From Desulfobacterales bacterium (GTDB taxonomy: Bacteria > Desulfobacterota > Desulfobacteria > Desulfobacterales > UBA5852), in NCBI GenBank assembly GCA_030065585.1, contig JASJED010000074.1, forward strand, positions 1 through 38,617: a stretch of 38,617 nucleotides of DNA, written 5' to 3'. Each line of letters starts with the position of its first letter. The first letter of the stretch is position 1. The notes under the pieces were generated by a model. The model was given only the letters and a program-made list of their open reading frames with translations. It was not told the DNA's origin and made no database searches. Position numbers and translations under genes: made by a program. Positions 24,953 to 34,407 of this stretch are shown here, piece after piece.

Positions 24953-26068
24953 ATGAAAAAAGCACTGATTACCGGCATCACGGGGCAGGACGGCGCTTAT
25001 CTGGCTGAATTGCTGTTGCACAAAGACTATGCGGTCCATGGGATCAAGCGCCGTGCGTCTTCCATCAATACCGAACGCGTCGATCATCTCTACAAGGATC
25101 CGCATGAAGAGGACGTCCGCTTCACGATGCATTACGGCGACCTGACGGATGCCACCAATCTGATCCGTATCATCCAGGAAGTACAGCCGGACGAGATTTA
25201 CAACTTGGCCGCCCAGAGTCACGTCATGGTCAGTTTCGAAACACCCGAATACACCGCCAATGCCGACGCGCTTGGAACCCTGCGGCTCCTGGAGGCCATT
25301 CGTATATTGGGCCTTGAAAACCAGACGCGTTTCTACCAGGCCTCCACCAGCGAAATGTTCGGCAAAGTACGCGAAACCCCCCAGACCGAGACAACCCCTT
25401 TCTACCCCCGGAGCCCGTATGGGGCCGCCAAGGTTTACGCCTACTGGATTACGGTCAACTACCGAGAGGCCTACGGCATGTATGCCTGCAATGGCATTCT
25501 TTTCAACCACGAGTCGCCGATCCGCGGCGAGACCTTCGTGACCCGTAAAATAAGCCGCGCCGTGGCGCGGATGCACATGGGGCTGCAGGACTGTCTCTTC
25601 CTGGGTAACCTGGAGGCGCGAAGAGACTGGGGGCATGCCCAGGATTACGTCCGGGCCATGTGGGGCATGCTTCAGCAGGAGCAACCGGAAGACTACGTGA
25701 TTGCCACGGGCGAGGATCATTCCGTGCGTGAGTTCATCGAAAAGGCCTTTGCGGTCGTGGGCGTCGCGATTCGCTGGGAGGGTGAAGGTCCCGAGGAGAT
25801 CGGTCGCGTCGACCAGATCACGGCTGCCAGGGGATCGGCCCTGCGACCCGGCGATACGATCGTGCGTATCGATCCGCGTTATTTTCGTCCCACGGAAGTC
25901 GATTTTCTATTGGGGGACCCCACCAAGGCCCGGGAAAAACTGGGCTGGGTGCCGGAAGTCAGCTTCGATGAACTGGTGGCGACCATGATGCAGGAAGATC
26001 TCAAGGTGGCCGACCGGGACCGCCTGTGCGATATTGCCGGTTTTCCCATCTATCAACATGCTGAATAG
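24953..26068 (+). CDS. gmd: GDP-mannose 4,6-dehydratase
   Basis: The 371-residue SDR enzyme has the NAD(P)-binding motif [19 protein letters not shown], the active-site block STSEMFGKV, and [10 protein letters not shown] with the catalytic Tyr and Lys. RNFVTRKIS-like [15 protein letters not shown] and [12 protein letters not shown] are typical of Gmd. It converts GDP-D-mannose to GDP-4-keto-6-deoxymannose. The length equals the usual 370 or so. AGGAACC lies before the ATG. It follows manC by 98 bases and feeds the next gene. Confidence 0.96.
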   Translation: MKKALITGITGQDGAYLAELLLHKDYAVHGIKRRASSINTERVDHLYKDPHEEDVRFTMHYGDLTDATNLIRIIQEVQPDEIYNLAAQSHVMVSFETPEYTANADALGTLRLLEAIRILGLENQTRFYQASTSEMFGKVRETPQTETTPFYPRSPYGAAKVYAYWITVNYREAYGMYACNGILFNHESPIRGETFVTRKISRAVARMHMGLQDCLFLGNLEARRDWGHAQDYVRAMWGMLQQEQPEDYVIATGEDHSVREFIEKAFAVVGVAIRWEGEGPEEIGRVDQITAARGSALRPGDTIVRIDPRYFRPTEVDFLLGDPTKAREKLGWVPEVSFDELVATMMQEDLKVADRDRLCDIAGFPIYQHAE

Positions 26069-26086
26069 CACCCGAAAGAACACCGT

Positions 26087-27205
26087 ATGAACCGACAGAA
26101 TCGGATCTATGTGGCCGGACACCGCGGGATGGTGGGGGCCGCTATCGCCCGGCGGCTTCGTGCCGAGGGCTATGATCAGCTGATTACCCGCCGGCACGCC
26201 GATCTGGACCTGACCGACCAGACAGCCGTCCGGCAGTTTTTCCGCCACCAGCCGATCGATCACGTGGTCCTGGCAGCGGCGCGTGTCGGTGGCATTCAGG
26301 CCAACAACACCTATCCGGCCGAATTCATCTATCAGAACCTGATGATCGAGGCCAACGTGATCCACGGGGCCTATCAGGCCGGGGTGCGGCATCTCCTTTT
26401 TTTGGGCAGTTCCTGCATTTATCCCAAATATGCCGAACAGCCCCTAAAGGAAGAAGACCTTCTTAGCGGCTGGCTGGAGCCCACCAATGAACCCTACGCG
26501 GTGGCCAAGATTGCCGGCATCAAGCTCTGTGAGGCCTACAACCGCCAGTACGGCACCCGTTTTCGTTCGCTGATGCCGACCAATCTTTACGGCCCCCATG
26601 ACAACTACGATCTGGAGACTTCGCACGTTCTGCCGGCCCTGATCCGCAAATTTCATCTGGCCAAATTGGCCCTGAACAAGGACTGGGAGGCGGTGGCCGC
26701 CGACGAAAGGCGCCATGGACCGATTCCCGATGAGATCCGGGCTTCGCTGGGCGATCCGCAAAGCCCGAAACGAGGAACGACACCACAGGTGGTCCTCTGG
26801 GGCAGCGGCCGCCCCTATCGTGAATTTTTACATGTGGACGATCTGGCCGCGGCGTGCCTCTTCATCATGAACCAGCCCGACGAGCGCTTAGCCGAGATCA
26901 TGACAGCCGCGAGCAGGGCAGGCGCAGACGACACCGGAACTGCCCCGCGTCACAACCTGCGGCCCGAGACCTGCCTGGTGAATGTCGGCACGGGGCGCGA
27001 CCTGACCATCAGGGCCTTGGCCGAAACCGTCGCCGAGGTCGTGGGCTATGCTGGCCGGGTCGTTTGGGATACCGCTAAACCCGACGGCACCCCCCGCAAG
27101 CAACTCGATGTCAGCCGTTTGCTGCAGCTGGGCTGGGAACCCCGGATCGGTCTGCGCGAAGGCATCCAGCTGACGTACCAGGCCTATCTGGACGCTTGCG
27201 ATTAG
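26087..27205 (+). CDS. fcl: GDP-L-fucose synthase
   Basis: The 372-residue SDR epimerase/reductase has [16 protein letters not shown] at the N terminus, LGSSCIYPK, and [20 protein letters not shown] with the catalytic Tyr-Lys pair, plus [10 protein letters not shown] and [13 protein letters not shown]. It makes GDP-L-fucose from the product of Gmd. It is about 50 residues longer than E. coli Fcl, owing to two insertions: one near residues 200-235 (charged, before [13 protein letters not shown]) and one near 265-290. It starts 19 bases after gmd. Confidence 0.95.
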   Translation: MNRQNRIYVAGHRGMVGAAIARRLRAEGYDQLITRRHADLDLTDQTAVRQFFRHQPIDHVVLAAARVGGIQANNTYPAEFIYQNLMIEANVIHGAYQAGVRHLLFLGSSCIYPKYAEQPLKEEDLLSGWLEPTNEPYAVAKIAGIKLCEAYNRQYGTRFRSLMPTNLYGPHDNYDLETSHVLPALIRKFHLAKLALNKDWEAVAADERRHGPIPDEIRASLGDPQSPKRGTTPQVVLWGSGRPYREFLHVDDLAAACLFIMNQPDERLAEIMTAASRAGADDTGTAPRHNLRPETCLVNVGTGRDLTIRALAETVAEVVGYAGRVVWDTAKPDGTPRKQLDVSRLLQLGWEPRIGLREGIQLTYQAYLDACD

Positions 27206-27263
27206 ACCTGCTGCCGGGCGATAACAACCGCGGCCTCGTCGCTGTACTTAGAAAGGATCATCG

Positions 27264-28928
27264 ATGCACCAAGCTGCCAAGAATCATGACGTTTCGCTGG
27301 CCCCTACCGGTGAAGTCTTCGACTTGCCGTGCGAGAAAGACTATGCCGACGAATTCAACCGATTGCAGGCGCTGGCCCGGCGTCACCGCGACGACGGACG
27401 CGAGGTCGTCGTCGTCATGGGCGTCGGTTTTGTCGGCGCGGTGATGGCTGGTGTGGTGGCCGATGCATCCCCGGAAGGATCGGACCGATCGCCTTATTTC
27501 GTGATCGGTATGCAGCGGCCTTCGACGCGTTCTTACTGGAAGATACCCTATCTCAACCGTGGCCTGGCACCGGTGGAGGCCGAAGATCCTGAAGTGGCAC
27601 CTTTGATCGAGCGTTGCGTGAAAGCGAAACAAACGCTCACCGCCACTTTTACCTATGACGCCCTCCAGTTGGCGGATATCGTGGTGGTCGATGTGCAGTG
27701 CGATTATCTCAAGGAGACCCTGGGCGATGTCCGTCAGGGCTATGCCGATATCCGTGCCCTGGAAGAAAGTCTGAAGGTGATCGGTCAGAAGATTCGACCC
27801 GAATGCCTGGTGTTGATCGAGACCACGGTGCCGCCCGGAACAACGGAGTATGTGGCCAATCCAATCATCAAGAAAGCCTTCGAAGAACGCGGCCTGACCC
27901 GGGTGGAGCCTTGTCTGGCGCACAGCTTCGAGCGCGTCATGCCCGGGCGCGACTATGTGGCCTCCATCCGTGAATTCTGGCGGGTGTGCAGCGGCATCAA
28001 TGCCGACGCCCGCGATAAGGTGGTGGCCTTTCTTTCCAACGTGATTGATGTTGCCAATTTCCCCCTGACGGTGCTGGACCGCCCGATCGAGAGTGAAACC
28101 TGCAAGATTGTGGAGAATTCCTACCGAGCCACCACGCTGGCCTTTCTGGATGAGTGGAGTCTGTTTGCCGAGCGCAACGGGGTGGATCTGCACAAGGTGA
28201 TCGAGGCCATCAAGGTGCGCCCCACGCATTCGAATATGATTTTTCCCGGTCCGGGTATCGGGGGGTATTGTCTGCCCAAGGACGGGGGTTTGGGCGTCTG
28301 GGCTTACAACACGCTCATGGGATTTGAGGACGAAATTTTCAAGATGACGCCCCTGGCGATCGACATCAATGATACGCGGGCTTTACGGGTCGCACAGCTC
28401 GTCCGTGACGCCCTGCGAAACATGGGTAAAATCGTGGCGGCCTCGCGGGTCGCGCTACTGGGTGCCTCCTATCGAAAGGACGTGGGCGATACGCGTTACA
28501 GCGGCTCCGAGCTCATCGTCCGCAAACTGGCCGAAATGGGGGCCGAACTGGTGGTTCACGATCCCTACGTGAAGCGTTGGTGGGAGTTGGAAAAACAGGA
28601 CAGCTATCCCCGGCCGGGCTATTCGATGGCGCGGTTTTTCCGCAATCAGGAAGGGCTGCGCGACATTGCGGTTAAAAAACAAATGGCCGATGTGCTCAAA
28701 GGGGTGGACGCCGTTATCCTGGCTGTCGGACATCAGGCTTACCGTCAATTAGACCCGGATACCGTGATTCGGCAGACGGGCCGCCCCGCTGCCGTCATCG
28801 ACTGTTTCAACCTTTTGAATGATGATCAGATCGAACGCTATTTCGAGTTGGGCTGCGAGGTCAAAGGTCTTGGACGGGGACATGTCAAACGCATCAAGGA
28901 CCGCGTGGCCTGCCGCCCGGCCTCCTGA
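27264..28928 (+). CDS. Nucleotide-sugar dehydrogenase (UDP-glucose/GDP-mannose dehydrogenase family)
   Basis: The 554-residue protein has a Rossmann motif, VVVMGVGFVGAVMAGVVAD, at about residues 50-69. The central block ETTVPPGTTEYV is near 195, and the catalytic-Cys motif PGIGGYCLPKDGG is near 335. RVALLGASYRKDVGDTRYSG opens the C-terminal domain. The family oxidises the C6 of a nucleotide sugar to a uronic acid with two NAD+. It is about 100 residues longer than typical members, including a 45-residue N-terminal leader. The substrate cannot be told, though GDP-mannose is suggested by the neighbours. AAAGGA precedes the ATG. Confidence 0.88.
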   Translation: MHQAAKNHDVSLAPTGEVFDLPCEKDYADEFNRLQALARRHRDDGREVVVVMGVGFVGAVMAGVVADASPEGSDRSPYFVIGMQRPSTRSYWKIPYLNRGLAPVEAEDPEVAPLIERCVKAKQTLTATFTYDALQLADIVVVDVQCDYLKETLGDVRQGYADIRALEESLKVIGQKIRPECLVLIETTVPPGTTEYVANPIIKKAFEERGLTRVEPCLAHSFERVMPGRDYVASIREFWRVCSGINADARDKVVAFLSNVIDVANFPLTVLDRPIESETCKIVENSYRATTLAFLDEWSLFAERNGVDLHKVIEAIKVRPTHSNMIFPGPGIGGYCLPKDGGLGVWAYNTLMGFEDEIFKMTPLAIDINDTRALRVAQLVRDALRNMGKIVAASRVALLGASYRKDVGDTRYSGSELIVRKLAEMGAELVVHDPYVKRWWELEKQDSYPRPGYSMARFFRNQEGLRDIAVKKQMADVLKGVDAVILAVGHQAYRQLDPDTVIRQTGRPAAVIDCFNLLNDDQIERYFELGCEVKGLGRGHVKRIKDRVACRPAS

Positions 28929-28935
28929 TCGACTG

Positions 28936-29001
28936 GATCTCCGGGATGCCGGCGGCCGTACCCCGCTGCATCTGGCCGTCTTCCGAGGCCATCGCGAAAT
29001 G
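28936..29001 (+). pseudogene. Possible ankyrin-repeat remnant
   Basis: Just after the dehydrogenase stop codon, the plus strand reads DLRDAGGRTPLHLAVFRGHR followed by EM. That is close to the ankyrin consensus (G-x-TPLHLA-x-x-x-GH). Only one repeat is present, with no start codon or ribosome binding site, and the flanking frame loses resemblance at once. It may be the relic of an ankyrin protein gene or a chance match. Confidence 0.3.
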
Positions 29002-29219
29002 AGAGGCGCCCGCGTCCGCAAACCCGATGAATTTAAAGCGGGCTGTGTTGACGCGTCTGTAGCGATCAAGGCAGGGTCTTGCGGCAAAGGGGCGGATGGA
29101 TGCGATGCCCATAGGGCCGCATCGAACTATTGGCAGACCCCATCAGAGGTGGGGGGAGTAAACGCAACGAGGGCGACCACGATTGGCAGACCGCACATTA
29201 CCCAAAGAAGCCCCGGGGC

Positions 29220-29795
29220 CTATGGATCTTCATTCAAAGCATCGTCCTGCCAATATTTGGTCCCTTTGACCGTGGCCTGAAGGGCTAAACCGCTTTCGGT
29301 CAACTGGTAAATCGTGATGTTGTCCAGCAAAGCCTCGCCGCCGACCGCGGCCCCCATATCGCTGGCCTTGGCAGCGGCATCGGCATGCCCGCCAAACTCC
29401 CAGCCGCTTTCGACAAAGCGTTTCATGGTTTCATGGTCATGGAAAATGAAGACGGCGCGGAAATCCTTGATACCCAGTCCCAGGCCGATGCCTAATTCAC
29501 CCATTTTCATATAGGTCCGGCGCCGGTCGCCATTGTTGTGGACGACACCGTAGCCGCCGCCAAAACTGGCGAGGATAAGATTGACGTTGGCATTGCTGAA
29601 GACGGCATACCCCGGGGCCGACGCAATCTGCGATTTGGCCTGGGGACGAACGCGGTAGAGATTCGAGAGGGTTTCCTGCTGCATCTCCCGAATTGCCTGA
29701 CGCTTGTTTTCCGGACGGTGTCCCTTACTGGTCGCACAGGCCGTTAAAACGCTGGCCATGGCCACAACGCACAACACGGTCTTGATCGGTTTCAT
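29220..29795 (-). CDS. SYLF domain (Ysc84-type) lipoprotein
   Basis: The 191-residue protein has a signal peptide with lipobox (VLTAC, Cys at about residue 20). A SYLF/Ysc84-type lipid-binding domain follows: APGYAVFSNANVNLILASFG, then GGYGVVHN, YMKMGELGIGLGLGIKDFR and WEFGGHADAAAKASD. Bacterial members are envelope proteins of unclear function; the eukaryotic domain binds phosphoinositides. I chose ATG 29795 (MKPIKTVLC), with AGGAT upstream; the frame to 29873 adds 26 residues ahead of the signal peptide. It is a single gene. Confidence 0.88.
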   Translation of the reverse strand: MKPIKTVLCVVAMASVLTACATSKGHRPENKRQAIREMQQETLSNLYRVRPQAKSQIASAPGYAVFSNANVNLILASFGGGYGVVHNNGDRRRTYMKMGELGIGLGLGIKDFRAVFIFHDHETMKRFVESGWEFGGHADAAAKASDMGAAVGGEALLDNITIYQLTESGLALQATVKGTKYWQDDALNEDP

Positions 29796-30095
29796 TTTTG
29801 ATATCCTGCCATGATCGCGATTCGTCCACCAGCGGCGGAGCCTTAGACGGTGATAACCTGCATCGTTATTCAAATATCGGGAAATCCGGTCTAGATCTTT
29901 AATGCCTGCATTTTATCCCTGAATCGTTTAAGACACTGATTATGGCATTCGGTCTAAAGGCTGATGAGCGCATGGCCTTCGCGACATCCTGGTAGAGGAC
30001 CGTCGATGGCCGCATGACGATTATGGATTGAATCATTACAAGCGGTTGGCGGCCGCGAACCGTCCACCTTTTACCCCGCATTCGAGGAGGCGCCC
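29796..30095. other. Divergent intergenic region
   Basis: These 300 bases separate the SYLF gene (minus) from the TfoX-like gene (plus) and should hold both promoters. The stretch 29850-29960 is AT-richer than its surroundings. I see no gene, repeat element or clear promoter boxes. Confidence 0.4.
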
Positions 30096-30425
30096 GTGGC
30101 GTATTCACATGATTTGGAAAAACGCATCGATGCCAGTGTTGGGGGTTGGGGGCTGGCCAAGAAGAAGATGTTCGGTGGGATCTGCTATCTGCTGGCGGGC
30201 AACATGTGCTTCGGAATTTACGGGGACTTCCTGATCGTGCGCCTGGGCAGCGACGCGGCGGCGAAACCCTATCTGGCCCAAGCACATGTCAAGCCCATGG
30301 ACATTACCGGACGGCCCATGAAGGGCTGGGTCATGGTGGCGCCGGCCGCCTACGACGGGCCGGAGCAGCTTCGGCCATGGCTTTCCCGGGGAACGCAGTT
30401 CGCTCAGACCCTGCCGCCCAAGTAA
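30096..30425 (+). CDS. TfoX/Sxy N-terminal domain family protein
   Basis: The 109-residue protein has the TfoX N-terminal pattern: KKKMFGGICYLLAGNMCFGI (residues 22-41), then LIVRLGSD and MDITGRPMKGWVMVAP. In Gammaproteobacteria TfoX activates competence genes, but stand-alone N-terminal-domain proteins like this one are widespread and have no known role. It starts with GTG behind GAGGAGG. It is convergent with the FabG-like gene. Confidence 0.88.
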   Translation: MAYSHDLEKRIDASVGGWGLAKKKMFGGICYLLAGNMCFGIYGDFLIVRLGSDAAAKPYLAQAHVKPMDITGRPMKGWVMVAPAAYDGPEQLRPWLSRGTQFAQTLPPK

Positions 30426-30503
30426 GCGAGGGTAAGGCCTTCATGGGAATTCAGCCCCTGTATACGCGCTTGTCATCGCCGTTCTGGTCAATGGTCGCTG
30501 TCT

Positions 30504-31226
30504 TCAACACATCCCGCCGTTGACGCCGATAACCTGTCCGGTGACATAGGCGGCGTCCTCCGAGCACAGGAAGCGCACGACGCGGGCCACCTCTTCGGGG
30601 CGGCCGATGCGCGCCATGGGGATCATCTGTTTCAGCGCGTCCACCGGTACATCGCGTATCATTTCGGTGTCGATCAGGCCGGGGGCTACCGCGTTGACCC
30701 GGATGCCCAGGCGGCCGACCTCGGCCGCCAGCGCCTTGGTGGCCCCGATCAGACCGGCCTTGGCGGCGGAATAGTTGACCTGTCCGCGGTTGCCGATCAC
30801 GCCGGCCACGGACGAGATGGTGACCACCGTGCCGCTTTTCTGGCGCATCATTTTCTTGATGACCGGCTTGGTGACGTTGTAAAAGCCCTTCAGGGCCACG
30901 TCGATCACCGTATCCCATTTGCCCGGCTTCATGGTCAGAAACAGGTCGTCGGCCGTAATACCGGCATTGTTCACCAGGGCATCGATGGTCGCGGCACGCC
31001 CGATGATGTCTTTTATAACCGGCCCGGCCTGGTCAGGATCCGCCACGTCGAAGGCCACGGTTTCGACGGTGCCGCCGATGGCTTCGATGGCCGCCGTCGT
31101 TTCGCGGGCCGTATCGGCGTTGGAATGATAGGTGGCCACGATGTGATAGCCGTTGCGGGCCAGTTCGATGGCGATGGCTTGCCCGATACCCCGGGTACCG
31201 CCGGTAATGATTGCTGTTTTTTCCAT
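30504..31226 (-). CDS. FabG-like 3-oxoacyl-ACP reductase (SDR family)
   Basis: The 240-residue classical SDR has the NADP-binding motif TGGTRGIGQAIA (residues 8-19), NNAG near residue 88, the catalytic Ser in ISSVAG, and YSAAK with the catalytic Tyr and Lys. The C terminus VTGQVIGVNGGMC is typical of FabG. It reduces 3-oxoacyl thioesters. As no other fatty-acid genes are near, it may serve another acyl or polyketide-like substrate. AAGGAG precedes the ATG by six bases. Confidence 0.9.
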   Translation of the reverse strand: MEKTAIITGGTRGIGQAIAIELARNGYHIVATYHSNADTARETTAAIEAIGGTVETVAFDVADPDQAGPVIKDIIGRAATIDALVNNAGITADDLFLTMKPGKWDTVIDVALKGFYNVTKPVIKKMMRQKSGTVVTISSVAGVIGNRGQVNYSAAKAGLIGATKALAAEVGRLGIRVNAVAPGLIDTEMIRDVPVDALKQMIPMARIGRPEEVARVVRFLCSEDAAYVTGQVIGVNGGMC

Positions 31227-31306
31227 CAGCGTCTCCTTGGATGACGAAATCTAATCGGTGAAGAAGGCCGGGGGGGCTGTCGTGTCAACCGGCCGGCTGA
31301 TTTCCC

Positions 31307-31430
31307 GACGGTTTCGTAAAACGTCCGATATCGGCGTTACGCTTCATGCCTCGTCATTGCAGCGTACCGAAAGTACGCTCTATTCCTCAGCATTCGCAAG
31401 CCTTGATCTCAAACCTTTTACGAAGCCGTC
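31307..31430 (-). repeat. 124-bp MITE/REP-like element, copy C
   Basis: The ends are GACGGTTTCGTAA (31307-31319) and TTACGAAGCCGTC (31418-31430), nearly perfect inverted repeats. The centre is AGCGTAC-cgaaa-GTACGCT on the plus strand. It is in reverse orientation to copies A and B, and shares GATATCGGCGTTACGCTTCA and GCAAGCCTTGATCTC with copy A on the opposite strand. It lies in the 430-base divergent region between the FabG-like gene and the alcohol dehydrogenase, 81 bases upstream of the former. The remainder of that region shows no gene. Confidence 0.88.
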
Positions 31431-31656
31431 TGAAATATGACATTTTACGAGTCCATCTTTTCTGTATTCAGGATAATCCGCTGGGCCGATGCTGCGTTAA
31501 CCCGGCGCCATTTCTAATACGAAAGCCCTTGGTCTGTAAAGCACGGCACGGTGGTGAGGCGTCCCGCGGGCCTGCAACGCCATTGGACTTGCATAAAATT
31601 GCCAGTTGACATTTGATAGTGACGTTTTTGATCGAACCGACACGCTAAGGAGCGCC

Positions 31657-32811
31657 ATGCTATTCCAATTTCAGACCGCCGGCCGGATTTATTTCGGCTG
31701 CGGTGAAGCCGCCCGACTCGGTGCGGTCGCCGCCGAATGGGGCCGGCGGGTTTTGTTCATGACCGGTCGTCATCCCGAACGCTGGGATGATCTGCGGGCG
31801 CAGCTGGCGGCGCAGCGCCTCGATGCCACCGTCTGGCGCATCGAGACCGAGCCCACGGTCGCGATGATCGACCGGGCCGTGGCCACGGCCCGCGAGACGG
31901 GCGCCGACGTTGTGGTGGCGGTCGGGGGCGGGAGCGTCATCGATGCGGGCAAAGCCGTGGCGGCCATGCTGGCCAACGACGGCTCCCTCATGGATTATCT
32001 GGAAATCGTGGGACGGGGCCGGGCGCTCACACAGCCTTCGCAACCCTGTATTGCGGTTCCCACCACGGCCGGCACGGGGGCCGAGGTCACCCGCAACGCC
32101 GTGCTAAGCGCCGTCTCCCACAAAGTCAAAGTGAGTCTGCGCAGTCCGTTCATGATGCCCTGTGTGGCGATCGTCGATCCCGAACTCACGGTGGCCATGC
32201 CCCCTGCGATGACGGCCGGCACGGGCATGGACGCCATGACCCAGTTGATCGAGGCCCTGGTGTCCTCGAAGGCCAACCCCCTGACGGACGGGATCTGCCG
32301 GGAAGGCCTGCCCCTGGCCGTGCGCTGTCTGCCGCGGGCCTTCGATGACGGTCGCGACCTGGCGGCCCGGGAGGGGATGGCGCTGGCCAGTCTTTGCGGA
32401 GGACTGGCCCTGGCCAACGCCGGTCTGGGGGCCGTGCACGGCTTGGCCGGCCCGCTGGGCGGAATGATCCACGCGCCGCACGGTATGATCTGTGCCGCGC
32501 TGCTGCCGCCGGTCATGGCGGCCAATATCGAGGCCCTGCGACGGCAGGCGGCCGATTCGATTTATCTGGAGCGCTATCGGGAAGTGGCCCGTCTTCTGAC
32601 CGGCCGTCTGGACGCCCGGGAGAATGAGGGCGTCGACCACGTGCGTCGCCTGGTCGACCAGTTGGCGCTGCCGGGACTGTCGACCCTGGGCCTCCAGGCC
32701 TCCGACTTGGAAGCGGCCGCGGCCAAGGCGTCTCGCGCCAGCAGCATGCAGGGCAACCCGGTCGTCTTGAGCGCCGATGTGCTGGAAGGCATTTTAAGAT
32801 CGGCGTTCTGA
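31657..32811 (+). CDS. Iron-containing alcohol dehydrogenase
   Basis: The 384-residue protein belongs to the group III (iron) alcohol dehydrogenases. It has the NAD-binding motif GGGSVIDAGKAVAAML (about 90-105), PTTAGTGAEVT near residue 135, GTGMDAMTQLIEA with the metal-ligand Asp near 190, and the His-rich metal site AVHGLAGPLGGMIHAPHGM near 265-283. It interconverts an alcohol and an aldehyde or ketone; the substrate is unknown. TAAGGAG precedes the ATG at 31657; the longer frame to 31606 lacks a site. Confidence 0.93.
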   Translation: MLFQFQTAGRIYFGCGEAARLGAVAAEWGRRVLFMTGRHPERWDDLRAQLAAQRLDATVWRIETEPTVAMIDRAVATARETGADVVVAVGGGSVIDAGKAVAAMLANDGSLMDYLEIVGRGRALTQPSQPCIAVPTTAGTGAEVTRNAVLSAVSHKVKVSLRSPFMMPCVAIVDPELTVAMPPAMTAGTGMDAMTQLIEALVSSKANPLTDGICREGLPLAVRCLPRAFDDGRDLAAREGMALASLCGGLALANAGLGAVHGLAGPLGGMIHAPHGMICAALLPPVMAANIEALRRQAADSIYLERYREVARLLTGRLDARENEGVDHVRRLVDQLALPGLSTLGLQASDLEAAAAKASRASSMQGNPVVLSADVLEGILRSAF

Positions 32812-32827
32812 GACGCGCTCTACGGAC

Positions 32828-33781
32828 CTACCTATCCGCATGCCTGGGCGGCCTTTCCAGGAATGATGCGATCTGCGGCCAGAGTCGGACGACGTCTTCC
32901 GGTGTCGACCAGACAATTTCGGGATCCGATTTGAACCAGGTAAACTGACGTTTGGCATAGCGCCGGGTGTCACGTTTGATCAACGCCACGGTTTCGTCCC
33001 AGGCCGTTTTTCTGGAAAGATACTCGACGATATGGCGATAGCCGATGGCTTGCATCGGTTTGAGATCGGCATGGTAGCCGCGGTCCAGCAGCGATTGAAC
33101 CTCGGCCACCAGACCTTCCGCGACCATGGCTTCGACCCGTTGGTTGATGCGCGCGTAAAGGACGTCGCGATCGATTTCCAGGCCGATCTTGAAGGTTGTA
33201 TAGCGCTTTTGCGCAAATCCGTGGCGGCGCTGGAGTTCGGACAATGAGCGGCCAGTGGTCTCGAGGGTCTCGAGGGCGCGGATGATGCGAAAACGGTCGT
33301 TGAGGTGGATGCGGGCGGCACTTTGCGGATCGCGGCGGCGCAGTTCGGCATGCAACCCGGCCACGCCTTGCGTCTCGGCCCGCCGCGCCAGTCTTTGGCG
33401 GATCTGGGGATCAGGCCTCCGGGCAGCGAACAAGCCGTATACCAGCGCTTTGATGTAAAGGCCGGTGCCGCCGGCCACCACGGCCGGTGACGCGGCCTGC
33501 CGGAGACGGTCGATGCAGTCGGCGGCCAGGACCGCGTAGCGCACGGCGTCGAAAGACGTATCCGGATCGACCACGTCGATCATGTGATGCGGGACGGCGG
33601 CCTGTTCCTGCGGCGTTGGTTTGGCAGTGCCGATATCCATGTAACGATAGACCTGCATGGAATCGGCCCCCACGATCTGGCCCCCGATGCGTTGGGCCAG
33701 GCGAATCGCGGCGGCTGTTTTGCCGATGCCGGTCGGACCGCAGATGATGACGATGCGGGGGCGTCTAGAATCCGTGCGCAT
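32828..33781 (-). CDS. miaA: tRNA dimethylallyltransferase
   Basis: The 317-residue enzyme has the P-loop GPTGIGKTAAAIRLAQ, DSMQVYRYMDIGTAKPTPQE, VAGGTGLYIKALVYGL, and the C-terminal RRYAKRQFTWFKSD. It adds a dimethylallyl group to A37 of tRNAs that read UNN codons. I chose ATG 33781 (MRTDSRRPRIVIICGPTG); the frame opens up to 33838, which would add 19 basic residues. It is convergent with the alcohol dehydrogenase (16 bases between stops) and divergent from dsrC. Confidence 0.95.
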   Translation of the reverse strand: MRTDSRRPRIVIICGPTGIGKTAAAIRLAQRIGGQIVGADSMQVYRYMDIGTAKPTPQEQAAVPHHMIDVVDPDTSFDAVRYAVLAADCIDRLRQAASPAVVAGGTGLYIKALVYGLFAARRPDPQIRQRLARRAETQGVAGLHAELRRRDPQSAARIHLNDRFRIIRALETLETTGRSLSELQRRHGFAQKRYTTFKIGLEIDRDVLYARINQRVEAMVAEGLVAEVQSLLDRGYHADLKPMQAIGYRHIVEYLSRKTAWDETVALIKRDTRRYAKRQFTWFKSDPEIVWSTPEDVVRLWPQIASFLERPPRHADR

Positions 33782-33906
33782 GCCGCGCAGATAATCAGAC
33801 TGTGGGCCTAATCGCAAGCGGAATCTGGGTCGCCGCACAGCTTCCGGTCAGACCCGACACGAAGCACGTCAAGCTTTCGCGCCACTTGAAAATCAGGCTT
33901 TTTTAT

Positions 33907-33933
33907 TTGACATTAAATGGTCGATGCTATAAC
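33907..33933 (+). promoter_or_regulatory. Candidate sigma70-type promoter of dsrC
   Basis: TTGACA (33907-33912) is a perfect -35 box. TATAAC (33928-33933) is a near-perfect -10 box at a short 15-base spacing; shifting to TAACTA would give 17. The region is AT-rich compared with its surroundings and lies 84 bases before the dsrC start, in agreement with the high expression expected for this gene. Confidence 0.55.
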
Positions 33934-34016
33934 TAAACTCGAAATTAAATTAGGCTTGCAGTGAGTATAACCGGCGGGACGCCGAATAAAATTCATTTAA
34001 AGGAGGGTATGAGTAA

Positions 34017-34337
34017 ATGGCCAACGTAGAATACATGGGCAAGACGTTTGAAGTAGATGAAGACGGTTTCATCGGTAATTATGAAGATGGAAAGTGTGAA
34101 GAATGGATCCAGTACGTCAAGCAGCAAGAAGGTATCGACGAACTGAGTGAAGAACACCGCAAAGTCATCACGGTGCTGCAGGAGTACTACGAGAAAAACG
34201 GTATCGCTCCCATGGTGCGGGTCCTTTCCAAAGTCACCGGCTTCAAACTGAAACACATCTATGAGCTGTTCCCTTCAGGTCCGGGCAAGGGCGCCTGTAA
34301 AATGGCGGGTCTCCCGAAACCGACCGGCTGCGTCTAA
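34017..34337 (+). CDS. dsrC: DsrC/TusE family sulfur carrier protein
   Basis: This 106-residue protein matches DsrC of sulfate reducers over its whole length. The C-terminal arm carries the two conserved cysteines C94 and C105, eleven residues apart as required, in GPGKGACKMAG and PKPTGCV. DsrC receives the sulfur atom from dissimilatory sulfite reductase DsrAB as a trisulfide and passes it to the membrane complex DsrMKJOP. AAAGGAGGG precedes the start. It has its own candidate promoter and terminator, so it is monocistronic and not in a dsrAB operon. The first ATG downstream of the site (34009) is in another frame. Confidence 0.96.
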   Translation: MANVEYMGKTFEVDEDGFIGNYEDGKCEEWIQYVKQQEGIDELSEEHRKVITVLQEYYEKNGIAPMVRVLSKVTGFKLKHIYELFPSGPGKGACKMAGLPKPTGCV

Positions 34338-34375
34338 TGCTGCGGCCTTGACGGCTGTTGCTTAGAACCGATTGC

Positions 34376-34402
34376 AAGGCCCTGCCCCAGGCAGGGCCTT
34401 TT
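34376..34402 (+). terminator. Rho-independent terminator after dsrC
   Basis: AAGGCCCTGC (34376-34385) pairs perfectly with GCAGGGCCTT (34391-34400) around a CCCAG loop, followed by TTC. The ten-base GC-rich stem begins 39 bases after the dsrC stop codon. The T run is short, so termination may be partial. Confidence 0.8.
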
Positions 34403-34407
34403 CATTT

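Noticed and set aside
28819-29280. 153-codon plus-strand frame covering the ankyrin-like segment
   Set aside because: It starts inside the dehydrogenase gene in another frame, has no ribosome site, and only a 22-residue part looks protein-like.
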